45,838 bases of DNA from Cohaesibacter sp. (GTDB lineage Bacteria; Pseudomonadota; Alphaproteobacteria; Rhizobiales; Cohaesibacteraceae). The position numbers and the translations under genes were made by a program. The notes under the pieces were generated by a model. It was not told where the DNA came from, did no database searches, and saw nothing but the letters and a program-made list of their open reading frames with translations. Every line of letters begins with the position of its first letter. Position 1 is the stretch's first letter. This document shows positions 8,852-17,188 of this stretch, piece by piece. The stretch lies in contig JAOXSG010000671.1 in the NCBI GenBank assembly GCA_025800105.1, positions 1 through 45,838 of the forward strand, written 5' to 3'.

Positions 8852-10840
8852 TTAAAGATTACGCTGGCCACGCGATACCGCACGCGCCAATTGTGCTGAT
8901 ATCTGACCCTCGGATTTTCTAAAACTCTGTGCATCTGGTGTACTGATATGCACAACAATGGAAGGACCATCACTCCCACCAGATTGCCGACTGGCAGCCA
9001 ACGCCGCCCGCCTTGGCTCAATTCCACCGGCAATGGAAGGATTGAATAAACCGGAACCAACCGCGCCGCCGCTGGCATAGCCACGCAACCCAAGCCGCAT
9101 TGCCTCGACCGCAGCCACACCACCAGCCCGCGCTACGTCCATTTGTGACCAGACAACTTCACCCTTATGGACCACACCCGCAGGCGCATGCTTTGGCCCC
9201 GGCCCTGTATAGCCACCAGAGCTAAAACCGCCGCCACTTCCACCAATAAACGCACTGGCCAACAAGCTGGACAAACCACCAACCGCCCCACCGGACTTGC
9301 CACCTATGGCACCAAACAAACCTGCCAACGGCCCCTGACCAAATAAAGCAGCCTGCATGGCAGCATTGGCAATCTGAAGTGCCATTTGCTTCATGGCGTC
9401 TTCAGCCGATATCGCACCGCTCGCAATATCGGTCAGCATATTGACACCGGATTCCCCGAGATATTGGAAGCTTTGCGCAATTTGCTCATTGCTCAATTGC
9501 ATGGCTTTTTGCGTCTCAACCGCTTCTTGAACGGCTTGGCGCTTGGCCTGAAGACCTGAGACAGCCGCTGCAATCGCCTGCCCCTGCTCACTCTCAAGGC
9601 TCACACCAGCCCGTGCCAACGCATTATAAAGCTCTTGTGCTTCAGAAGTGCGTCCCAATTGTGCCGCCTCTTGCTCAAGCGCCAACATAACATCGCGCAC
9701 TTTGTTCGCTCTTTGCGCTGCCCCGCCGCCTTTCTTGGGTTTGTTTTCAGGATCAGTAACAGGCGTATCAGATAACGAAGGGGGCAGCCCACCGACTTGA
9801 GAAACATTCTGCATCAAAGCAATGATTTTGCTATTCTCATCAATAAGACGCTGTCGATCCTGCTTTGCCTCATCAATCTGCTTTAGAATAAACTCCCGAC
9901 CAGTATTCAATCGCGACGAAGCAAGCTTCTTATCCAACTCAGCTAGTTTTGCATCCAGATTGGAAAGCTCATAGCTATTCTCATTCAAACGCCGCTGTTG
10001 CGCTTTTGCACTCAAAGATTGCACATCTCGGAAATCGTCAATCAGATCAGACAAAAGTGCCGCCACCTCTACAACCGCCCCTTTCAAGTTGGTGCCAACA
10101 ATGCTGGTAAGGGTACTAAACTTCTGATTGATCTCAGCGGCCTTGTCAGAAATGTCTTGCGAGAGAACAAGACCCAGATCCCGCGCTTCTTGTCTGGCTT
10201 GCCGCAAGCCTTCAACACCCCGATCAAGCAACTGCACAAATTGCTCGCCACCAGTCCCGCCGAAAATCTCGTCTGCAACACGGATCTGTGCTGCCTTATC
10301 AAGATGCTGAAGCCGCGCTATGATGGTCTCAAAAAGTCTGTCAGGCTTCTTCAAACCTTCTGCCAGTTGCGCAGCATCAAAACCAAGTCGCGCAAATGCG
10401 TCAGCAGCAGATCCCTTACCGGTTTCAATGAACTCGTCAGCACGAAGCTGCATTTCTTTCAAACCATCAGTCAGCGCATCGACACTCACCCCGCTTTTCT
10501 GTGTCGCATATTGCAATTCCTGAAAGGCTTCAAAGGAAACACCGGCTCGCTTGGCTTCCGCAGCCATTTCGCCAATGCTTGCAGCCGCTTGCTGTGCAGC
10601 AGCCGCAATACCAGCCAAACCACCAGCGATTGACAAACCACCAAGGCTTGCAATGCGTGTGGCAAACTGCGCCGCAACAGATGCAGATTTCTTCATCTGA
10701 AGATTGAATTTGCCCGCACTCTTTGCACTTCTATCAAAGGTTTTAGCTGTATTGCGCTCGATCTTGGCCAAGCTCTTTTCAAACTGCGCCGTCCGCGCTT
10801 CCATTGTCAGAACAAGCTTTTCAAGTTGAGTTTCCCCCAT
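8852..10840 (-). CDS. Phage tail tape measure protein
   Basis: 662 aa. The N-terminus (LEKLVLTMEARTAQFEKSLA, then KIERNTAK) is the usual start of tape measure proteins; residues 280-450 are charged and coiled-coil rich (DAKLAELDKKLA, EEAAQLGRTSEAQELY); a central hydrophobic glycine/alanine stretch (residues 60-90) and a glycine-rich segment near residue 530-560 (IGGSGGGFSSGGYTGPG) follow the family pattern. Its length sets tail length; it is about three times the RcGTA g11 protein as I remember it, so this tail should be considerably longer than the GTA tail. Its start overlaps the end of the frameshifted chaperone by 20 bases. Confidence 0.92.
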   Translation of the reverse strand: MGETQLEKLVLTMEARTAQFEKSLAKIERNTAKTFDRSAKSAGKFNLQMKKSASVAAQFATRIASLGGLSIAGGLAGIAAAAQQAAASIGEMAAEAKRAGVSFEAFQELQYATQKSGVSVDALTDGLKEMQLRADEFIETGKGSAADAFARLGFDAAQLAEGLKKPDRLFETIIARLQHLDKAAQIRVADEIFGGTGGEQFVQLLDRGVEGLRQARQEARDLGLVLSQDISDKAAEINQKFSTLTSIVGTNLKGAVVEVAALLSDLIDDFRDVQSLSAKAQQRRLNENSYELSNLDAKLAELDKKLASSRLNTGREFILKQIDEAKQDRQRLIDENSKIIALMQNVSQVGGLPPSLSDTPVTDPENKPKKGGGAAQRANKVRDVMLALEQEAAQLGRTSEAQELYNALARAGVSLESEQGQAIAAAVSGLQAKRQAVQEAVETQKAMQLSNEQIAQSFQYLGESGVNMLTDIASGAISAEDAMKQMALQIANAAMQAALFGQGPLAGLFGAIGGKSGGAVGGLSSLLASAFIGGSGGGFSSGGYTGPGPKHAPAGVVHKGEVVWSQMDVARAGGVAAVEAMRLGLRGYASGGAVGSGLFNPSIAGGIEPRRAALAASRQSGGSDGPSIVVHISTPDAQSFRKSEGQISAQLARAVSRGQRNL

Positions 10841-11042
10841 GGTAACGCACCTTCAATTCATCATATTGCTGTTTGGTCATGGCTGGCTTTTCAGGTGGCG
10901 AATGCAGATCATTAAAGCCTTGGATGGCGGACATGTAGTCACGCAGGGTTGCCTGATTGAAATCTGAAGGCTTCCAACCAAGCACCGAAAAGGCAATCTG
11001 CTTTATGCGTTGCCAGGGGATTTGATCGTCTCCCCTTGCTGC
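10821..11042 (-). CDS. Second tail assembly chaperone domain, reached by -1 frameshift (Phage_TAC_6/DUF2376-like; RcGTA g10.1-like)
   Basis: This frame encodes 73 residues, AARGDDQIPWQRIKQIAFSV followed by LGWKPSDFNQATLRDYMSAI and ending VRYHGGNST. PWQ...LGWxPxxFxxATLRDxxxA is the pattern of the small second chaperone (rcc01693-like, pfam09550). No ATG, GTG or TTG precedes the conserved part in frame, so it cannot start on its own with a usual codon. It joins to the upstream chaperone gene at a perfect lambda-type slippery site at 11042-11048. The fused product would be about 179 aa: 106 residues of the first protein plus these 73, equivalent to lambda gpGT. The stop at 10821 overlaps the tape measure start. 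Confidence 0.8.
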   Translation of the reverse strand, partial: AARGDDQIPWQRIKQIAFSVLGWKPSDFNQATLRDYMSAIQGFNDLHSPPEKPAMTKQQYDELKVRYHGGNST

Positions 11043-11359
11043 TTTCCCGGCGCCTCTTCCGCCCCCGGCATTCCAGCAGTGACAGCCGCCTGAAGCGCAG
11101 CACTGGCGTCAATTCCATCACGACCAAAAATCAACCTATCCAGCTCGGACTTGTTATCTGAGACACAGAGACATTTAAGCCCCAGATAGGTTGCACGCGG
11201 ATCACTGGAAGAAAGCAAGTGCTGCAAGGAGCGAAGGCCGGTAATCTGCAATTCAGCCATAAAGGCCGCGACATTGGGAAGCGTCGCACGCAGAGAGAAA
11301 ATGACACCACCAAGCGTCACCTCCACTTCACCCGTCATTTCATTGACCGTGTAAGACAT
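11003..11359 (-). CDS. Tail assembly chaperone, GTA g10-like (Phage_TAC_11)
   Basis: 118 aa from the ATG at 11359, which is preceded by AAGGAG at 5 bases spacing; a GTG two codons upstream is less likely. MSYTVNEMTGEVEVTLGG is a small beta start followed by a helical part (LPNVAAFMAELQITGLRSLQ) as in the GTA family of pfam11836. These proteins bind the tape measure during tail assembly. The last 12 codons after the slippery site are read only by non-shifting ribosomes. The gene lies 9 bases after the tail tube gene and immediately before the tape measure, the standard place for G/GT-type chaperones. Confidence 0.88.
   Translation of the reverse strand: MSYTVNEMTGEVEVTLGGVIFSLRATLPNVAAFMAELQITGLRSLQHLLSSSDPRATYLGLKCLCVSDNKSELDRLIFGRDGIDASAALQAAVTAGMPGAEEAPGKQQGETIKSPGNA
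11015..11048 (-). promoter_or_regulatory. Programmed -1 ribosomal frameshift signal (slippery heptamer plus hairpin)
   Basis: On the coding strand the heptamer G GGA AAG lies at 11048-11042 in the reading frame of the first tail chaperone; this is the same heptamer used by lambda genes G and T. Five bases later a 6-bp stem, AGGGGA (11036-11031) with UCCCCU (11020-11015), encloses a 10-base loop, a suitable stimulator. Slipping back one base leads straight into the second chaperone frame, which is open to 10821. Both elements and the missing start codon are directly visible; use in vivo is inferred. Confidence 0.8.
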
Positions 11360-11368
11360 ACCCACTCC

Positions 11369-11791
11369 TTACACTGCCGTGAAGGCGGGAACAGATTCCC
11401 AACCAAATTCAGCAGAGATGGCCAGATCTTCATTGGTAGAGCCAGCGAAGGAAACCTTCACATAACAAGAACCGGTAAAGTGGCCATAAGCCGGGACATG
11501 AACGCGAAAGTTCTTGGTCACACCTTGCCGAGCGGCATCAAAAATCACCTTGGTCAAATTATTGACTTCAGCAATTCCGTTGCCGGAAAAGCTCAGATCA
11601 ATGTTGCCCGCTCGTTTGGTTACCTGCGCTGGCTTTGTCCGGTCCCCATCACATTCAGGAACCACACGGTCAACCAGCTCCGGGCCCATGGAAAAGTCGG
11701 TTGATGTAATGCCGCAAAAATCTTTGTAGGAGCCCGCATTATCAGGGTCTTCAACCTGAATATACAACTCTTGCCCCAGATGCTTTGTCAT
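11369..11791 (-). CDS. Major tail tube protein, TP901-1 family (RcGTA g9-like)
   Basis: 140 aa from the ATG at 11791, two bases after the stop of the DUF3168 gene and with GAGGA upstream. The sequence has the TP901-1/TIGR02126 pattern: an early LYIQVEDPDNAGSYKDFCGI, a central TKRAGNIDLSFSGNGIAEV, and an ending with YVKVSFAGSTNEDLAISAEF. It polymerises into the tail tube. Position between the tail terminator-type gene and the chaperones is as in RcGTA. The size is normal for the family. Confidence 0.92.
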   Translation of the reverse strand: MTKHLGQELYIQVEDPDNAGSYKDFCGITSTDFSMGPELVDRVVPECDGDRTKPAQVTKRAGNIDLSFSGNGIAEVNNLTKVIFDAARQGVTKNFRVHVPAYGHFTGSCYVKVSFAGSTNEDLAISAEFGWESVPAFTAV

Positions 11792-11793
11792 GA

Positions 11794-12216
11794 TCAGCAA
11801 TCCTCTTCATGATTGATACGAAAGCGCATGACACCACGATAAGCCTGCCTGTCAGCGTCGTTGAAAAGTTGGGTATTTTCCCAGACAAAACGCAGGCTGG
11901 TGCCATCTGAAACCCCAACAACATTTGTATGAAATAGATCCTTGATTTGATCTGTTATGGCCTGCGCTTGCTGTTTACCGCCCGCTCTGGTCCAGACCTG
12001 CACAACCTGAAAAAGCAATGACCGCTTTTCACGCCCGACATCATCCTCTTCAACGCGCAAATCATCCAAAACACAGAATGGATAAGATTGCCCGGATGCC
12101 CCTTGTTGACGCGAAGGACTTTCTGGCAGGAAGTCATAAATCTTGCCGCCACACACATTGTCACCCCTAAGAGCGCCAACAATCGCTTCCTGCGCCTTCA
12201 CCGTGTCCAATGCCAT
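11794..12216 (-). CDS. DUF3168 tail completion/terminator protein (RcGTA g8-like)
   Basis: 140 aa. VKAQEAIVGALRGD, then KIYDFLPESP, SYPFCVLDDLRVEEDD and a final MRFRINHE fit DUF3168, the family that caps the tail tube at the head-proximal end. The gene is 4 bases from the gp10-like gene and 2 bases from the tube gene. It is not expected to be an enzyme. An RBS AGGGGTG lies just before the start at 12216. Confidence 0.87.
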   Translation of the reverse strand: MALDTVKAQEAIVGALRGDNVCGGKIYDFLPESPSRQQGASGQSYPFCVLDDLRVEEDDVGREKRSLLFQVVQVWTRAGGKQQAQAITDQIKDLFHTNVVGVSDGTSLRFVWENTQLFNDADRQAYRGVMRFRINHEEDC

Positions 12217-12220
12217 GACA

Positions 12221-12661
12221 TCACCCCTTTATTGCCTTCTTCACAGCCTTATTGAGAGAGCGGGTTGTGCGCCCCTTCAATCGCTTCTTGATAGTTCGAT
12301 AGGCTGGCCACAAATGGGGCTGTGCTGACGTGCCAGGATGGTTTCTTTGAACCTTGCGAGAACGCCCATTCTGGTTGATACGTTCGCCACGCCTGCCCGC
12401 CCTGGTGCCAAATTCGACAAACGGCCAAATCCAAGATGCAAACACTGCCCAGATTGGCACACCTGCCTTGTCTTCAACTTCTTTGGCCTTGATGGTTTCG
12501 GAATAATCGCCACTATCTTTGGGCGCAAAATCCCTTGCCATTGAAGCCATTTCGGTAGCATTGGTCTGAAGGCCCTTGCCCAGATCTTCCACCACAGAAG
12601 GGGCAACTTTGCGCAATTGCTTGAAGGCTTTCTGTTTGCCTGTCAGCTTTGCATTAAACAT
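12221..12661 (-). CDS. HK97 gp10-like head-tail joining protein
   Basis: 146 aa from the ATG at 12661, sharing one base with the upstream stop (TGATG), so translation is probably coupled. The order of segments, KQLRKVAPSVVEDLGKGLQT, then ATEMASMARDFAPKDSGDYS and a basic C-terminus (TIKKRLKGRTTRSLNKAVKK), is typical of HK97_gp10/TIGR01725. Such proteins join neck and tail. RcGTA lacks a clear equivalent at this point between g7 and g8, so this is a small departure from the GTA order. A longer reading to 12706 would cover part of the head closure gene and is unlikely. Confidence 0.85.
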   Translation of the reverse strand: MFNAKLTGKQKAFKQLRKVAPSVVEDLGKGLQTNATEMASMARDFAPKDSGDYSETIKAKEVEDKAGVPIWAVFASWIWPFVEFGTRAGRRGERINQNGRSRKVQRNHPGTSAQPHLWPAYRTIKKRLKGRTTRSLNKAVKKAIKG

Positions 12662-12993
12662 CAGCCCAACGTCCCCCGCGTCACAACCATATGCAGTTCG
12701 CGCCAACGCTGGTCTGGGTTTGTAATGGACTCGATAGAGTAGATTTCTCCATCAATCTGCACACGCCAATCCTCACCAATCAGGCGCGTTTTGGAAAAAC
12801 ACCGAACACGAAGCAATCCGCCAACACTGGCCTCTATACGCCCGTTCTGTTCTGCTTCACTGCCACGATCTGGCCTGAAACCACCCCAAACCTTCAGATC
12901 ATTCCCCCAATTCTCGATCATGCCACCTCCCGCATCCGTTGAATGGGACGGTTCTTGAAAGGTCACGCGCTTATTGAGTTTGCCAGCTTGCAT
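12661..12993 (-). CDS. Phage head closure protein (head-tail adaptor, RcGTA g7-like)
   Basis: 110 aa. MQAGKLNKRVTFQEP, then WGGFRPDRGSE and a final YSIESITNPDQRWRELHMVV match the head-tail adaptor family (SPP1 gp16/TIGR01563 type). It closes the portal after packaging. It starts at 12993, the last base of the stop of the connector gene, so the pair is translationally coupled. Confidence 0.87.
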   Translation of the reverse strand: MQAGKLNKRVTFQEPSHSTDAGGGMIENWGNDLKVWGGFRPDRGSEAEQNGRIEASVGGLLRVRCFSKTRLIGEDWRVQIDGEIYSIESITNPDQRWRELHMVVTRGTLG

Positions 12994-13574
12994 TAGAGGA
13001 TCATCCTTCTATGGGGTTCAATGAGAGCATCAACCGCCATCTGAAGCTTGGACGTGATAGTCCCAACTACAACGGCTTCACGATTTTCAAACCAGTGACC
13101 GATAAGCAGCTTCATGGCCTGCTTAATGGACGCAGGCACCATGTCCGCACTGCCATAACCAGCTTGCCAAGCCACAGTGATTGGCCCTTCTGCCAGATCT
13201 GCCAACGGCCACAAAGCGCTTGATTTTCGAACCAGGCAAGCCCCGATCATGCGGCGCTCTACTCGATAGACCGACGCAGAAACACTTTGCAGCACCCCAT
13301 CAAGATCAAAATACTTGACTGAATCAACAGAAAGAACCGGCCCAAGGATCAAAGGAAAATCCTGCCAGCAATCAAATTCCTGCGCCCAGGTTTGCGGCAT
13401 AAGGCATTTTCCAAGTACACCAGAATAGCCATCCAGATAACTGACAGCCGCTTCAATCAGCGCCGTGATTTCTTGGTCAAAATCATCACCATCAATTCGG
13501 CATTGCGCCTTTGCTTCGTCCATGGACAATGGCAGGACAGATGGTGCAGTCACCTGGAATGGCTCAAACTTCAT
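12993..13574 (-). CDS. Head-tail connector protein (gp6/gp8-like, RcGTA g6-like)
   Basis: 193 aa. The first half (LPLSMDEAKAQCRIDGDDFD, then ALIEAAVSYLDGYSG) is the helical connector motif of phage_chp_gp8/gp6-type adaptors; the middle (WAQEFDCW, then VDSVKYFDLDGVLQ) and the C-terminal helical part (IKQAMKLLIGHWFENREAVV) agree with the RcGTA g6 arrangement. It forms the ring below the portal. It overlaps the previous gene by four bases (ATGA). Confidence 0.88.
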   Translation of the reverse strand: MKFEPFQVTAPSVLPLSMDEAKAQCRIDGDDFDQEITALIEAAVSYLDGYSGVLGKCLMPQTWAQEFDCWQDFPLILGPVLSVDSVKYFDLDGVLQSVSASVYRVERRMIGACLVRKSSALWPLADLAEGPITVAWQAGYGSADMVPASIKQAMKLLIGHWFENREAVVVGTITSKLQMAVDALIEPHRRMIL

Positions 13575-13933
13575 TTTGCGGCCTCACCTTCTGCATGAGC
13601 ATCCGCAACTTCTCCATGCGCACCAACTTTGCTTTCAGGCACAACAGGCGTTTGAGAATCCAGAAGTGATCCTTGCCCCGCTTCAGCAGCTTTCACGTCT
13701 GCGTCTTCTTTGGCCTTGGCATCAGCAGCGGCCTTCGCAGCTTTCGCGTCTGCCTCTTCCTTGGCCTTTTGTTCCGCTTCAGATGGATGCTTAACACCCT
13801 TGCCAAGCTGCAATGCCACTTCAGCGACACGGCCATCAACAATGTCACCCTCTTCAATCACGCTGGCATAAACATCACCGGGCTTGACCATTTCGAATGA
13901 CTCTGTGATTTTCACAAATCCACTATCTTCCAT
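13571..13933 (-). CDS. Hypothetical phage protein with Ala/Lys/Glu-rich low-complexity tail
   Basis: 120 aa. The N-terminal 50 residues (FVKITESFEMVKPGDVYASV) look like a small beta domain. Residues 55-90 are a repetitive A/K/E/D helix (EADAKAAKAAADAKAKEDAD), followed by an acidic, unstructured end. It sits between capsid and connector, where many phages carry a small head gene such as a decoration or scaffold-like protein. I do not recognise a family. Translational coupling to the connector (4-base overlap) supports it being real. Confidence 0.75.
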   Translation of the reverse strand: MEDSGFVKITESFEMVKPGDVYASVIEEGDIVDGRVAEVALQLGKGVKHPSEAEQKAKEEADAKAAKAAADAKAKEDADVKAAEAGQGSLLDSQTPVVPESKVGAHGEVADAHAEGEAAK

Positions 13934-14009
13934 AATGATAACTTTCTATCATTTCCAATGAGAGAAGATTGTGAGGTGAATTCCCCCACCTCACAAGACA
14001 GTCAGATGC

Positions 14010-15311
14010 TTACGCGGCAACCTTCAGAAGCTTGATCGCCTCACTATCGATCACCGCACCACCAACACGCTTTGTCACATAGAAAAGCACATAAGGCTTG
14101 GCTGTGAACGGATCACGCAGAATACGCGTTCCCATGCGATCAACCACATAGTAAGCCGCTTTCCAGTTAGCCAAAGCGATTGGCAGAGCATCAGCGGCCA
14201 TTTTCGGCATATCTTCAGCCGTTACAACCGGACGCCCAAGCAGAAGGTCAGGACGATCAAGCGCCAGACCTGGTTGCCAGATGTAATTGCCATCACTGTC
14301 TTTCAGCTTACGAACTGTCCCAACGGTTGGGCTGGCCATCATCCATTTTGAATTTTGGCGATGGCCTGCTTTCAGTGCATAGAGCATGTCAATCAACACA
14401 TCCGCGCCACCGGTTGCAGAAAAGCCATCAGCTTTACCCGTCACCACATGTTGCAGAGTACCAAATGCACGCGAGGCATCATCAGTTGCCGCCGTGGCAT
14501 AACTCAGGAAACCCTTTGGTTTTTTGCTTCCATCACCGGAAATAAAGGCAACCCCTTCTTGCTTGGCAAACTCAATTTGCACTTCTTCCGCAATCCAGGC
14601 TTCAGCGTCAAAGAACACATCATCAAGCATGGTCTGCGTTGCCGCAGGCATTGCATAGATTTCGCCAATTGGTGGGGCAACTGATTTAAGTTTGGACGCA
14701 TCAGTCTGTGGTCGCGCATCATCTTCATCAACCCAACCGGATGCCGTTCCATGCGCATTCACCAGCTTTTTGTAATCGCTGGTTCCAACCTGCACGATCC
14801 GAGCTTCGGAACGGATGGGCGACACATCAACAAGCTGGCTGGAAATATCCCGATCAATCGCTTCAGGAACAGCATAGCCACCATCCCCATCTGTAGAGAT
14901 ATTGAGCGCCTTTTCCTGAAGGTCACCAAGATCAAGCTCACGACCTTTTTTTAAATAGCCGTTGAAGGCTTTACGATGCTCAATCTGATCCGGCGTTTCT
15001 TCCTGACCATTACCACCGCGTGGACGATTAATCTTGACTGACAGGTCATCAATTGCAGATTTCAGGCTATTGAGGTCTGCAACTGATCCAGATAGGTCTT
15101 TTTCGATCTTGGCCAGCTTTTCTTCCGTCAACGGATCAGAGGCACCGCCTTTTTCAATCTGCTTCAGCCGCTCATCATTGGCAGACTTGAAGTCTTCAAA
15201 ATTGGACCCGACCTGATTAATCAACTTCTTGACTTCTACCAGACTGAGATCGCCACCGTCTTTACGCTCCAAAGGACGGCCATTGGCTGAGTTAGGATTA
15301 AAATGTTGCAT
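14010..15311 (-). CDS. Major capsid protein, HK97 family, with N-terminal delta domain
   Basis: 433 aa from the ATG at 15311 (AGGAAG upstream). Residues 20-110 form a charged coiled coil (LTEEKLAKIEKDLSGSVADL) typical of the delta/scaffold domain removed by the prohead protease. The fold proper starts near residue 150 (STDGDGGYAVPEAIDRDI) and includes PPIGEIYAMPAATQTMLDD and the C-terminal GRPVVTAEDMP, all standard HK97 capsid landmarks. A longer in-frame reading to 15371 runs into the protease gene and adds an unrelated peptide. It follows the protease gene by 10 bases, the usual order. Confidence 0.95.
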   Translation of the reverse strand: MQHFNPNSANGRPLERKDGGDLSLVEVKKLINQVGSNFEDFKSANDERLKQIEKGGASDPLTEEKLAKIEKDLSGSVADLNSLKSAIDDLSVKINRPRGGNGQEETPDQIEHRKAFNGYLKKGRELDLGDLQEKALNISTDGDGGYAVPEAIDRDISSQLVDVSPIRSEARIVQVGTSDYKKLVNAHGTASGWVDEDDARPQTDASKLKSVAPPIGEIYAMPAATQTMLDDVFFDAEAWIAEEVQIEFAKQEGVAFISGDGSKKPKGFLSYATAATDDASRAFGTLQHVVTGKADGFSATGGADVLIDMLYALKAGHRQNSKWMMASPTVGTVRKLKDSDGNYIWQPGLALDRPDLLLGRPVVTAEDMPKMAADALPIALANWKAAYYVVDRMGTRILRDPFTAKPYVLFYVTKRVGGAVIDSEAIKLLKVAA

Positions 15312-15321
15312 GGATTTCTTC

Positions 15322-15957
15322 CTACGCTCCAAACTGTTCTGCCATCCGCTGCAATGCAGATGACAAATCATCGGACTGTTCGCGGGACTCCCTCACCGCT
15401 TTCAGGCCATCGAAACCACCACGCGCAATGGCAGCAGCTTCCTTACGAGAAAAGCCACCTTCATCCCGAAGGAGCCCTTCCAAATCTCTCAAGGATTTGA
15501 CAGCGGTCACGGTTGCCTCAAGGTTGCACGGAAACGTCACCATTGAGATTTCCCAAAGATCCACTTCCATCAACCGCCGCACATTGTTCTTTTCGTCCCA
15601 ATTGGATCTAACCGTGCGATATCCAATCGACAGACCATCAAGCGCTTTGGCCGTCAGCAACCCATAGACTTCTTTCGCCTTGTCAATCACATCAATCAGC
15701 AAGCGACCCTCTACATAAAGCCCCTTGCCGTCTTCTTCGATCTTGTCAAACACACCAATTGGGCAGTGCGCATCATGTTGCCAAAGCATTTTGATCCCTG
15801 AAGACCCTTTTTCTTTTAGGGAATTGACAAACGCGCCCTTCTCGACAACGTCACCATAAAGATCTTCATTCCCGAAGATGGAGCCATAACCCGCAAACTC
15901 CCCTTTCTCAGAGATATCTTTGACGCTCAAAGGCCGGGTCAAAGTCTTGAAAGTCAT
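15322..15957 (-). CDS. HK97-type prohead protease
   Basis: 211 aa. A serine protease of the herpesvirus-assemblin type that trims the capsid delta domain. GEFAGYGSIFGNEDLYGD is the family start; His61 in LWQHD and Ser110 in LDGLSIGYRT are the likely catalytic residues; DLWEISMVTFPCN is the conserved third block. The C-terminal 50 residues are charged and may act as a capsid-binding tail. It is 4 bases downstream of the portal gene. Confidence 0.95.
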   Translation of the reverse strand: MTFKTLTRPLSVKDISEKGEFAGYGSIFGNEDLYGDVVEKGAFVNSLKEKGSSGIKMLWQHDAHCPIGVFDKIEEDGKGLYVEGRLLIDVIDKAKEVYGLLTAKALDGLSIGYRTVRSNWDEKNNVRRLMEVDLWEISMVTFPCNLEATVTAVKSLRDLEGLLRDEGGFSRKEAAAIARGGFDGLKAVRESREQSDDLSSALQRMAEQFGA

Positions 15958-15961
15958 GGGC

Positions 15962-17188
15962 TCAATCCTCTTTGTCTGTTTCTGTCTTTGCAGGCGTCGC
16001 GGTCATCGCAACCGGTTTGGGCAGTTCATCACCGCCTTGAATTGGATTAAGACCCTCATGCCGCCGTACTTCGTTTTGCGTCATCCAGGCAGGAGCCCCA
16101 CCAGAACCAAGAGCGCGGGAGTTATATTCCCCCCGATCCTTGGCAGCCCCGCGAAGCAGCCCGTTGACCACAAATTCACATTCGACATTTTCCCCGAACA
16201 AAACGGATTGTTGAAAAGTCTGTTCAAACCGCTCAAACCAAGGCCCCAAGGAATGGACCACATGGGCGATGAAGAACTGTTCAGCACTGGCATATGTGCT
16301 TGATTTATCTGCCTGCATGAGCATTTGAGGAAAGACACGGAAGAAACGGGCAACTTCTTCAATTTGAAAACGTCGACTTTCAATATGCTGGCTATCAACC
16401 GCTTTCAGAGATGTACTGACATACTTCCAAGCACCATCCAGAATGGCGACACCACCTTCACCATTTGGCCCGTAGCGATCATTCCAACTTGCCCGCAAAC
16501 GCTCCCGCGCTTCAGGCGATAATGCTTTCTCACCCTCGTTAGTCAGAAAGCCAGGAGGCTGGCCACCCTTTGCCTGAAGACGTGACTGCGCATTTTGCAA
16601 AGCCTCGGTCAATCCGAGAGCTTCCCGCGCCAGATTGATCATATTTAGCCCGTTAAAGCCGTTCCAAGAAGGCCCACGAAAATGCACGATCTGATCAGGG
16701 CGAAAGCGCTCGATCACGCCTTTTTTGTCATAGGCGGTATAGGTAAGGCCCCAATCTTCATCCTGCTCCACCTTCACATTCAACAGCGGAATCAGCTCTT
16801 TGACCTGTCCAGTGCCTGCCCCAACATTCTTGAAGCAATAGCCATTGCCAGTAAATACGGTGTGATACATCATGGTTTCACGAAGCTGAAAACTCGTCAT
16901 CCATTCGTTCGGAGAGGATCGCAACAAGTTCCAAGCCCAATGGTCCCGCGCCTCATGCTTGTAACTTTTGCCGTCTACGATCTCTTGCCGATAAACCTTG
17001 AAAGGCACCTGTGCAACACCTTCAGCCAGCACACGCGCAGCACACAATGCAGCCGCAGTTTGCAGCGCTGTCTTTTCGTTGACAGCCACACCAGCCCGCG
17101 AAGATGGACCCGTCAGGATGTGCAACAAGTCGTGGGACGTCATGGCTTGATCAGCCGATTTTCTATTCAGGGAAAATTGCAAAGTCAT
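15962..17188 (-). CDS. Phage portal protein, HK97 family
   Basis: 408 aa. It forms the dodecameric DNA channel of the head. Landmarks are KTALQTAAALCAARVLAEGV near residue 40, YHTVFTGNGYCFKN near 110, and the ESRRFQIEEVARFFRVFP segment near 265, followed by the ASAEQFFIAHVVHSLGPWFE stem region. The gene overlaps the terminase stop by 4 bases (ATGA). The C-terminus (ALGSGGAPAWMTQNEVRRHE) is the expected crown/helix end. Normal family length. Confidence 0.95.
   Translation of the reverse strand: MTLQFSLNRKSADQAMTSHDLLHILTGPSSRAGVAVNEKTALQTAAALCAARVLAEGVAQVPFKVYRQEIVDGKSYKHEARDHWAWNLLRSSPNEWMTSFQLRETMMYHTVFTGNGYCFKNVGAGTGQVKELIPLLNVKVEQDEDWGLTYTAYDKKGVIERFRPDQIVHFRGPSWNGFNGLNMINLAREALGLTEALQNAQSRLQAKGGQPPGFLTNEGEKALSPEARERLRASWNDRYGPNGEGGVAILDGAWKYVSTSLKAVDSQHIESRRFQIEEVARFFRVFPQMLMQADKSSTYASAEQFFIAHVVHSLGPWFERFEQTFQQSVLFGENVECEFVVNGLLRGAAKDRGEYNSRALGSGGAPAWMTQNEVRRHEGLNPIQGGDELPKPVAMTATPAKTETDKED

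Noticed and set aside
10939-11127. 62-codon leftward frame overlapping both chaperones
   Set aside because: Third frame of the same strand, arginine/serine-rich composition with no family pattern; the -1 frame explains the region better.
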